From assembly GCF_029227915.1 (NCBI RefSeq), contig NC_079887.1, forward strand, positions 25,047,650 to 25,111,649: a DNA stretch of 64,000 nt, read 5' to 3'. Position 1 is the first letter of the stretch, and each line of letters begins with the position of its first letter. This document shows, one piece after another, positions 52,451 through 62,836 of this stretch. The DNA is from Hydractinia symbiolongicarpus (lineage: Eukaryota > Cnidaria > Hydrozoa > Anthoathecata > Hydractiniidae). Position numbers and translations under genes: made by a program. Under the pieces are notes generated by a model that saw only the letters and a program-made list of their open reading frames with translations, searched no databases and was not told the origin of the DNA.

Positions 52451-52849
52451 TTTAGATAAATAAGTCGTTCTTTACTGTGGGACCAATCCTACCCGTTATC
52501 GCGCGCTGAAGAAATAGCGACAGTTTCAAAAACTACATTTCATTGACTTTTTAACGGTGTCAGTCTGTTTGAGTTTCAACGGTTGGGTCACATATTCGTA
52601 CCAACATGTATTTAGCGATATTTATCTGATATTACTAGTTTGCATCGCTTTTAACAGTGAAACCATTGACTGTGGGACTTAATTGAACTGATTATGGACT
52701 GTGCCCTCATAAATGTAAAAGTGAGACAATTGGACTCCAAGAAATAACATTCTTTTTAATTTGACGTGATTGCCGAAAATCAGCGATTACACTGGGCGCT
52801 GTGGTAGCGCTTCACTTAAAAAAATTAGATAAATAAGTCGTTCTTTACT

Positions 52850-54040
52850 GTGGGACCAATCCTGTCCGTTATCGCGCGCTGAAGAAATAGCGACAGTTTC
52901 AAAAACTACATTTCATTGACTTTCTAACGGTGTCAATCCGTTTGAGTTACAACGGTTGGGTCACATATTCGTACTAACATGTATTTAGCGATATTTTTCT
53001 GATATTACTAGGTTGTATGGCTTTTAACAGTGAAACCATTGACTGTGGGACTTAATTGAACTGATTATGGACTGCGACCTTATAAATGTGAAAGTGAGAC
53101 AATTGGACTCCAAGAATAAAAATTCTTTTTAATTTGACGTGATTGCCGGAAATCAGCGATTACACTGGGCGCTGTGGTAGCGCTTCATTTAAAAATTTAG
53201 ATAAATAAGTCGTTCTTTACTGTGGGACCAATCCTACCCGTTATCGCGCGCTGAAAAAATAGCGACAGTTTCAAAAACTACATTTCATTGACTTTCTAAC
53301 GGTGTCAAGTCGTTTGGGGTACAACGGTTGGGTCACATCTTCGTACCAACATGTATTTAGCGATATTTTTCTGATATTACTACGTTGTATGGCTTTTAAC
53401 AGTGAAACCATTTACTGTGGGACTTAATTGAACTGATTATGGACTGTGACCTTATAAATGTGAAAGTGAGACAATTGGACTCCAAGAAATAACATTCTTC
53501 TTAATATGAAACGATTGCCGAAACTCAGCGATTACACTGGGCGCTGTGGTAGCGCTTCATTAAAAAGTTTAGAAAAATAAGTCGTTCTTTACTATGGGAC
53601 CAATCCTACCTGCTTTCGCGCGCTGAAAAAATAGCGACAGTTTCAAAAACTACATTTCATTAACTTTCTAACGGTGACAGATCGTTTGAGTTTCAACGGT
53701 TGGGTCACATATTGGTACCAACATGTATTTAGCGATATTTATCTGATATTACTAGGTTGCATCGCTTTTAACAGTGAAACGATTGACTGTGGGACTTAAT
53801 TGAACTAACTCTGGACTGCGACCTGATCAATGTGATAAATGACACAAATGGACTCCAAGAAAAAACATTATTCTTAATTTGGCGTGATTGCCGGAAATCA
53901 GAGATTACACTGGGCGTTGTGGTAGCGCTTCATTTAAAAATTTAGATAAATGAGTCGTTGTTTACTGTGGGACCAATCCTATTCGTTATCGCACGCTGAA
54001 GAAATAGCGACAGTTTTAAAAACTACACTTCATTGACTTT
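52850..54040 (+). repeat. Copy of 48383-49570, offset 4467 bp
   Basis: Monomers at 52850, 53222, 53594 and 53967 match 48383, 48755, 49126 and 49499. They share GTCAAGTCGTTTGGGG, CCATTTACTG, the ACTATGGGACC head and a GTTTAGAAAAATAAG linker. The spacing is 12 monomers, similar to the 4.44 kb spacing at the left end. Confidence 0.8.
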
Positions 54041-55451
54041 CTAACGGTGTCAATCCGTTTGAGTTACAACGGTTGGGTCACATTTTCGTACCAACATGTA
54101 TTTAGCGATATTTTTCTGATATTACTAGGTTGTGTGGCTTTTAACAGTGAAACGATTGACTGTGGTACTTAATTGAACTGATTATGGACTGTGACCTTAC
54201 AAATGTGAAAGTGAGACAATTGGACTCCAAGAAATAACATTTTTCTTAATATAAAATGATTGCCGAAACTCAGCGGTTACACTGGGCGCTGTGGTAGCGC
54301 TTCAATTAAAAATTAAGATAAAAAGTCATTTTTTGCTGTGGGACCAATCCTAGCTGTTATCGCGCGCTTAAGAAATAGTGACAGTTTTAAAAACTACACT
54401 TCATTGACTTTCTAACGGTATCAATCCGTTTGAGTTACAAGGGTTTGGTCACATATTCGTACCAACATGTATTTAGCGACATTTTTCTGATATTACTAGG
54501 TTGTGTGGCTTTTAACAGTGAAACGATTGACTATGGGACTTAATTGGACTAAATTTGGACCGTGACCTGATCAATGTGATAAATGACACAAATGAACTCC
54601 AAAAAAAAGTTCTTCTTAATTTGACATGATTGCCGGAAAGCAGCGATTACACTGAGCGCTGTGGTAGCGCTTCATTTAAAAAATTAGATAAATAAGTCGT
54701 TCTTTACTGTGGGACCAATCCTACCCGTTATCGCGCGCTGAAAAAATAGCGACAGTTTCAAAAACTACATTTCATTGACTTTCTAACGGTGTCAATCCGT
54801 TTGACTTACAACGTTTGGGTCACATATTCGTACCAACATGTATTTAGCGATATTTTTCTGATATTACTAGTTTGATGGCTTTTAACAGTGAAACCATTGA
54901 CTGTGGGACTTAATTGAACTGATTTTGGACTGTGACCTTATAAATGTGAAAGTGAGACAATTGGACTCCAAGAAATAAATTCTTCTTAATATGAAATGAT
55001 TGCCGAAACTCAGCGATTACACTGGGCGCTGTGGTAGCGCTTCAATTAAAAATTAAGATAAAAAAGTCATTTTTTACTGTGGGACCAATCCTAGCTGTTA
55101 TTGCGCGCTTAAGAAATAGCGACAGTTTCAAAAACTACATTTCATTGACTTTCTAACGTTTTCAATCCGTTTGAGTTTCAATGGTTGGGTCACATATTCG
55201 TACCAACATGTATTTAGCGATATTTATCTGATATTACTAGGTTGCATCGCTTTTAACAGTGAAACGATTGACTGTAGGATTTAATTGAACTAACTTTGGA
55301 CTCTGACCTGATAAATGTGATAAATGAGGAAATTGGACTCCAAGAAATAACATTCTTCTTAATTTGACATGATTGCCGGAAATCAGCGATTACACTGGGC
55401 GCTGTGGTAGCGCTTCATTTAAAAATTTAGATAAATAAGTCATTTCTTACT
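54041..55451 (+). repeat. Monomers 54338, 54709 and 55079
   Basis: These resemble the tetramer Q1 types: GCGCTTAAGAAATAG head, GCGACATTTTTC, and CCAAAAAAAAGTTC tail. They carry many private bases (TTTTGCTGTG, GGTTTGGTC, TAATTGGACTAAA) and one 370 bp monomer with losses in GTTTGATGG and GAAATAAATTC. They look like an older, less homogenised branch of the same HOR family. Confidence 0.6.
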
Positions 55452-56941
55452 GTGGGACCAATCCTAACCGTTTTCCCGAGCTGAAGCAGTAGACACAATT
55501 TCAAAAACTACACTTCATTGACTTTCTAACGGTGTCAATCCGTTTGGGTTACAACGGTTGGGTCACATATTCGTACCAACATGTTTTTAGCGATATTTTT
55601 CTGATACTACTAGGTTGTATGGCTTTTAACAGTGAAACGATTGACTGTGGGACTTATTTAAACTGATTATGGACTGTGACCTTATAAATGTAAAAGTGAG
55701 ACAATTGGACTCCAAGAAATAACATTCTTCTTAATATGAAATGATTGCCGAAACTCAGCGATTACACTGGGCGCTGTGGTAGCGCTTCATTAAAAACTTT
55801 AGATAAATAAGTCGTTCTTTACAGTGGGACCAATCCTAACCGTTATCGTGCAATGAAAAAATAGCGACAGTTTCAAAAACTACATTTCATTGACTTTCTA
55901 ACGGTGTCAATCCGTTTGAGTTTCAATGGTTGGGTCACATATTCGTACCAACATGTATTTAGCGATATTTATCTGATATTACTAGGTTGCATCGCTTTTA
56001 ACAGTGAAACGATTGACTGTAGGATTTAATTGAACTAACTTTGAACTCTGACCTGATAAATGTGATAAATGAGGAAATTGGACTCCAAGAAATAACATTC
56101 TTCTTAATTTGACATGATTGCCGGAAATCAGCGATTACACTGGGCGCTGTGGTAGCGCTTCATTTAAAAATTTAGATAAATAAGTCATTTCTTACTGTGG
56201 GACCAATCCTAGCCGTTTTCCCGCGCTGAAGCAGTAGAGACAATTTCAAAAACTACACTTCATTGACTTTCTAACGGTGTCAATCCGTTTGGGTTACAAC
56301 GGTTGGGTCACATATTAGTACCAACATGTTTTTAGCGATATTTTTCTGATATTACTAGGTTGTATGGCTTTTAACAGTGAAACGATTGACTGTGGGACTT
56401 AATTAAACTGATTATGGACTGTGACCTTATAAATGTAAAAGTGAGACAATTGGACTCCAAGAAATAACATTCTTCTTAATATGAAATGATTGCCGAAACT
56501 CAGCGATTACACTGGGCGCTGTGGTAGCGCTTCATTAAAAACTTTAGATAAATAAGTCGTTCTTTACAGTGGGACCAATCCTAACCGTTATCGTGCGATG
56601 AAAAAATAGCGACAGTTTCAAAAACTACATTTCATTGCCTTTCTAACGGTGTCAATCCGTTTGAGTTACAACGGTTGGGTCACATATTTGTACCAACATG
56701 TATTTAGCGATATTTTTCTGATATTACTAGGTTGCATCGCTTCTAACAGTGAAACGATTTACTGTGGGATTTAATTGAACTAACTTTGGACTGTTCCCTG
56801 ATAAATGTGATAAATGAGACAATTGGACTCCAAGAAAAAACATTCTTCTTAATTTTACGTGATTGCCGAAACTCAGCGATTATACTGGGCGCTGTGGTAG
56901 CGCTTCATTTAAAAATTTAGATTAATAAGTCATTTCTTACT
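55452..56941 (+). repeat. Tandem dimer, two copies (745 bp)
   Basis: Monomers 55452 and 55824 correspond to 56197 and 56569. Marks are GTTTTCCCG with GAAGCAG, the rare ACAGTGGGACC junction, TCGTGCAATG/TCGTGCGATG, AGGATTTAATTG and ATGAGGAAATTGG. Confidence 0.8.
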
Positions 56942-57313
56942 GTGGGACCAATCCTAGCCGTTATCCCACGCTGAAGCAGTAGAGACAATTTCAAAAACTA
57001 CACTTCATTGACTTTCTAACGGTGTCAATCCGTTTGAGTTACAACGATTGGGTCACATATTCGTACCAACATGTTTTTAGCGATATTTTTCTGATATTAC
57101 TAGGTTGTATGGCTTTTAACAGTGAAACGATTGACTGTGGGACTTAATTGAACTGATTTTGGACTGTGACCTTATAAATGTAAAAGTGAGACAATTGGAC
57201 TCCAAGAAAAAACATTCTTCTTAATTTGACGTGATTGCCGGAAGTCAGCGATTACACTGGTCGCTGTGGTAGCGCTTCAAATAAAAATTAGGATAAAAAA
57301 GTCATTTTTTACT

Positions 57314-58431
57314 ATGTGACCAAACCTAGCCGTTATCGCGCGCTGAAGAAATAGCGACAGTTTCAAAAACTACATTTCATTGACTTTCTAACGGTGTCAG
57401 TCCGTTGGAGTTTCAACGGTTGAGTCAAATATTCGTACCAACATGTATTTAGCGATATTTATCTGATATTACTAGTTTGCATCGCTTTTAACAGTGAAAC
57501 GATTGACTGTGGGACTTAATTGAACTAAATTTGGACCGTGACCTGATCAATGTGATAAATGACACAAATGGACTCCAGAAAAAAAATTCTTCTTAATTTG
57601 ACATGATTGCCGGAAATCAGCGATTACACTTGGCGCTGTGGTAGCGCTTCACTTAAAAATATTAGATAAATAAGTCGTTCTTTACTGTGGGACCAATCCT
57701 GTCCGTTATCGCGAGCTGAAGAAATAGCGACAGTGTCAAAAACTAAATTTCATTGACTTTCTAACGGTGTCAATCCGTTTGAGTTACAACGGTTGGGTCA
57801 CATATTCGTACAAACATGTATTTAACGATATTTTTCTGATATTACTAGGTTGTATGGCTTTTAACAGTGAAACCATTGACTGTGGGACGTAATTGAACTG
57901 ATTATGGACTGCGACCTTATAAATGTGAAAGTGAGACAATTGGACTCCAAGAAAAAAAATTCTTCTTAATTTGACGTGATTGCCGGAAATCAGCGATTAC
58001 ACTGGGCGCTGTGGTAGCGCTTCATTTAAAAAAATAGATAAATAAGTCCTTCTTTACTGTGGGACAAATCCTACCTGTTATCGCGCGCTGAAAAAAAAGC
58101 GACAGTTTCAAAACCTACATTTCATTGACTTTCTAACGGTGTCAGTCCGTTTGAGTTTCAACGGTTGGGTCACATATTCGTACCAACATGTATTTAGCGA
58201 TATTTATCTGATATTACTAGGTTGCATCGCTTTTAACAGTGAAACGATTGACTGTGGGATTTAATTGAACTAACTTTGGACTGTGCCCTGATAAATGTGA
58301 TAAATGAGACAATTGGACTCCAAGAAAAAACATTCTTCCTAATTTGACGTGATTGCCGGAAATCAGCGATTACACTGGGCGCTGTGGTAGCGCTTCATTT
58401 AAAAATTTAGATAAATAAGTCATTTCTTACT
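57314..58431 (+). repeat. Trimer HOR T5, separated copy
   Basis: Order: CCGTTGGAG with GAGTCAAATA; GTCCG/GCGAGCTG head with CAGTGTCAAAAAC; then a monomer joined by an AAAAAAATAGATAAATAAG-type linker. The first two monomers correspond to 60603/60976 and 61719/62092. The third (58059) has its own head, GGGACAAATCCTACCTG. Confidence 0.8.
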
Positions 58432-58746
58432 GTGGATCCAATCCTAGCATTTATCCCGCGCTGAAGCAGTAGAGACAATTTCAAAAACTACACTTCATTG
58501 ACTTTCTAACGGTGTCAATCCCTTTGAGTTACAACGGTTGGGTCACATATTCGTACCAACATGTTTTTAGCGATATTTTTCTGATATTACTAGGTTGTAT
58601 GGCTTTTAACAGTGAAACGACTGACTGTGGGACTCCAAGAAAAAAAATTCTTCTTAATTTGACGTGTTTGCCGGAAATCAGCGATTACATTGGGCGCTGT
58701 GGTAGCGCTACATTTAAAAATTTAGATAAATAAGTCGTTCTTTACT
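58432..58746 (+). repeat. Deleted monomer, 315 bp
   Basis: At 58630-58634 the text runs from CTGTGGGACT straight into CCAAGAAA. The segment between the first and third GGACT of the monomer (about 57-58 bp) is lost, exactly as expected from a deletion between short direct repeats. This happens to leave a 73-codon open frame across it, which is not a gene. The head is also unusual (GTGGATCC, GCATTTATCCCG). Confidence 0.92.
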
Positions 58747-60602
58747 GTGGGACCAATCCTACCCGTTATCGCGCGCTGAAGAAATAGCGACAGTTTCAAA
58801 AACTACATTTCATTGACTTTTTAACGGTGTCAGTCCGTTTGAGTTTCAACGGTTGGGTCACATATTCGTACCAACATGTATTTAGCGATATTTATCTGAT
58901 ATTACTAGTTTGCATCGCTTTTAACAGTGAAACGATTGACTGTGGGACTTAATTGAACTAAATTTGGATCGTGACCTGGTCAATGTGATAAATGACACAA
59001 ATGGACTCCAAAAAAATAATTCTTCTTAATTTGACATGGTTGCCGGAAATCAGCGATTACACTGAGCGCTGTGGTAGCGCTTCATATAAAAAAATAGATA
59101 AATAAGTCGTTCTTCACTGTGGGACCAATCCTACCCGTTATCGCGCGCTGAAAAAATAGCGACAGTTTCAAAACCTACATTTCATTGACTTTCTAACGGT
59201 GTCAATCCATTTTACTTACAACGGTTGGGTCACATATTCGTACCAACATGTATTTAGTGATATTTTTCTGATATTACTAGGTTGTATGGCTTTTAACAGT
59301 GAAACCATTGACTGTGGGACTTAATTGAACTGATTATTGACTGTGACCTTATAAATGTGAAAGTAAGACAATTGGACTCCAAGAAATAACAATCTTCTTA
59401 ATATGAAATGATTGCCGAAACTCAGCGATTACACTGGGTGCTGTGGTAGCGCTTCAATTTAAAATTAAGATAAAAAGCCATTTTTTACTGTGGGACCAAT
59501 TCTAGCTGTTATCGCGCGCTTAAGAAATAGCGACAGTTTCAAAAACTACATTTCATTGACTTTCTAACGGTGTCAGTCCGTTTGAGTTTCAACGGTTGGG
59601 TCACATATTCGTACCAACATGTATTTAACGATATTTATCTGATATTACTAGGTTGCATCGCTTTTAACAGTGAAACGATTGACTGTGGGATTCAATTGAA
59701 CTAACTTTGGACTGTGCCCTGATAAATGTGATAAATAAGACAATTGGACTCCAAGAAAAAACATTCTTCTTAATTTGACGTGATTGCCGGAAATCAGCGA
59801 TTACACTGGGCGCTGTGGTAGCGCTTCATTTAAAAATTTAGATAAATAAGTCATTTCTTACTGTGGGACCAATCCTAGCCGTTATCCCGCGCTGAAGCAG
59901 TAGAGACAATTTCAAAAACTACGCTTCATTGACTTTCTAACGGTGTCAACCGTTTGAGTTACAACGGTTGGGTCACATATTCGTACCAACATGTTTTTAG
60001 CGATATTTTTCTGATATTACTAGGTTGTATGGCTTTTAACAGTGAAACGACTGACTGTGGGACTTAATTGAACTGATTATGGATGTGACCTTATAAATGT
60101 AAAAGTAAGACAATTGGACTCCAAGAAAAAAAATTCTTCTTAATTTGACGTGATTGCCGGAAATCAGCGATTACACTAGGCGCTGTTGTAGCGCTTCATT
60201 TAAAAATTTAGATAAATAAGTGGTTCTTTACTGTGGACCAATCCTACCCGTTATCACACGCTAAAAAAATAGCGACAGTTTCAAAAACTACACTTCATTG
60301 ACTTTCTAACGGTGTCAATCCATTTGAGTTACAACGGTTGGGTCACATATTCGTACCAACATGTATTTAACGATATTTTTCTGATATTACTAGGTTGTAT
60401 GGCTTTTAACAGTGAAACGACTGACTGTGGGACTTAATTGAACTGATTATGGATGTGACCTTATAAATGTTAAAGCGAGACAATTTGACTCCAAGAAATA
60501 ACATTCTTCTTAATATGAAATGATTGCCGAAACTCAGCGATTACACTGGGCGCTGTGGTAGCGTTTCAATTAAAAATTAAAATAAAAAAGTCATATTTTA
60601 CT
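58747..60602 (+). repeat. Monomers 58747-60233
   Basis: Five monomers. Two are 370 bp long: 59863 lacks one T in GTGTCAACCG and bases in GGATGTGACC, and 60233 starts GTGGACC. The linked features GACTGACTGTGGG and GGATGTGACC recur at 58620 (first only), 60050, 60420, 61535 and 63770, which marks a local family. Confidence 0.65.
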
Positions 60603-62836
60603 GTGGGACCAATCCTAGCCGTTATTGCGCGCTGAAGAAATAGCGACAGTTTCAAAAACTACATTTCATTGACTTTCTAACGGTGTCAGTCCGTTGGAGT
60701 TTCAACGGTTGAGTCAAATATTCGTACCAACATGTATTTAGCGATATTTATCTGATATTACTAGTTTGCATCGCTTTTAACAGTGAAACGATTGACTGTG
60801 GGACTTAATTGAACTAAATTTGGACCGTGACCTGATCAATGTGATAAATGACACAAATGGACTCCAGAAAAAAAATTCTTCTTAATTTGACATGATTGCC
60901 GGAAATCAGCGATTACACTTGGCGCTGTGGTAGCGCTTCACTTAAAAATATTAGATAAATAAGTCGTTCTTTACTGTGGGACCAATCCTGTCCGTTATCG
61001 CGAGCTGAAGAAATAGCGACAGTTTCAAAAACTACATTTCATTGACTTTCTAACGGTGTCAATCCGTTTGAGTTACAACGGTTGGGTCACATATTCGTAC
61101 CAACATGTATTTAACGATATTTTTCTGATATTACTAGGTTGTATGGCTTTTAACAGTGAAACCATTGACTGTGGGACGTAATTGAACTGATTATGGACTG
61201 CGACCTTATAAATGTGAAAGTGAGACAATTGGACTCCAAGAAAAAAAATTCTTCTTAATTTGACGTGATTGCCGGAAATCAGCGATTACACTGGGCGCTG
61301 TGGTAGCGCTTCATTTAAAAAAATAGATAAATAAGTCGTTCTTTACTGTGGGACCAATCCTAGCCGTTATCGCGCGCTGAAAAAATAGCGACAGTTTCAA
61401 AACCTACATTTCATTGACTTTCTAACGGTGTCAATCCATTTGAGTTACAACGGTTGGGTCACATATTCGTACCAACATGTATTTAACGATATTTTTCTGA
61501 TATTACTAGGTTGTATGGCTTTTAACAGTGAAACGACTGACTGTGGGACTTAATTGAACTGATTATGGATGTGACCTTATAAATGTTAAAGCGAGACAAT
61601 TTGACTCCAAGAAATAACATTCTTCTTAATATGAAATGATTGCCGAAACTCAGCGATTACACTGGGCGCTGTGGTAGCGTTTCAATTAAAAATTAAAATA
61701 AAAAAGTCATTTTTTACTGTGGGACCAATCCTAGCCGTTATTGCGCGCTGAAGAAATAGCGACAGTTTCAAAAACTACATTTCATTGACTTTCTAACGGT
61801 GTCAGTCCGTTGGAGTTTCAACGGTTGAGTCAAATATTCGTACCAACATGTATTTAGCGATATTTATCTGATATTACTAGTTTGCATCGCTTTTAACAGT
61901 GAAACGATTGACTGTGGGACTTAATTGAACTAAATTTGGACCGTGACCTGATCAATGTAATAAATGACACAAATGGACTCCAGAAAAAAAATTCTTCTTA
62001 ATTTGACATGATTGCCGGAAATCAGCGATTACACTTGGCGCTGTGGTAGCGCTTCACTTAAAAATATTAGATAAATAAGTCGTTCTTTACTGTGGGACCA
62101 ATCCTGTCCGTTATCGCGAGCTGAAGAAATAGCGACAGTGTCAAAAACTACATTTCATTGACTTTCTAACGGTGTCAATCCGTTTGAGTTACAACGGTTG
62201 GGTCACATATTCGTACCAACATGTATTTAACGATATTTTTCTGATATTACTAGGTTGTATGGCTTTTAACAGTGAAACCATTGACTGTGGGACGTAATTG
62301 AACTGATTATGGACTGCGACCTTATAAATGTGAAAGTGAGACAATTGGACTCCAAGAAAAAAAATTCTTCTTAATTTGACGTGATTGCCGGAAATCAGCG
62401 ATTACACTGGGCGCTGTGGTAGCGCTTCATTTAAAAAAATAGATAAATAAGTCGTTCTTTACTGTGGGACCAATCCTAGCCGTTATCGCGCGCTGAAAAA
62501 ATAGCGACAGTTTCAAAACCTACATTTCATTGACTTTCTAACGGTGTCAATCCGTTTTACTTACAACGGTTGGGTCACATATTCGTACCAACATGTATTT
62601 AGCGATATTTATCTGATATTACTAGGTTGCATCGCTTTTAACAGTGAAACGATTGACTGTGGGATTTAATTGAACTAACTTTGGACTGTGCCCTGATAAA
62701 TGTGATAAATGAGACAATTGGACTCCAAGAAAAAACATTCTTCCTAATTTGACGTGATTGCCGGAAATCAGCGATTACACTGGGCGCTGAGGTAGCGCTT
62801 CATTTAAAAATTTAGATAAATAAGTCATTTCTTACT
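60603..62836 (+). repeat. Trimer HOR T5, two tandem copies (1116 bp)
   Basis: Monomers 60603, 60976, 61348 correspond to 61719, 62092, 62464. Shared marks are TTATTGCG with CCGTTGGAG and GAGTCAAATA, CTCCAGAAAAAAAATTC, the AAAAATATTAG linker and the GTCCG/GCGAGCTG head. The second copy has CAGTGTCAAAAAC like the distant copy at 57687, whereas its neighbour at 60976 has CAGTTTCAAAAAC. Correspondence ends in the third monomer near 62540. Confidence 0.85.

Noticed and set aside
58512-58733. Open frame of 73 codons on the plus strand
   Set aside because: It exists only because the 58 bp deletion in this monomer removes stop codons and shifts the frame. It is not present in any other monomer.
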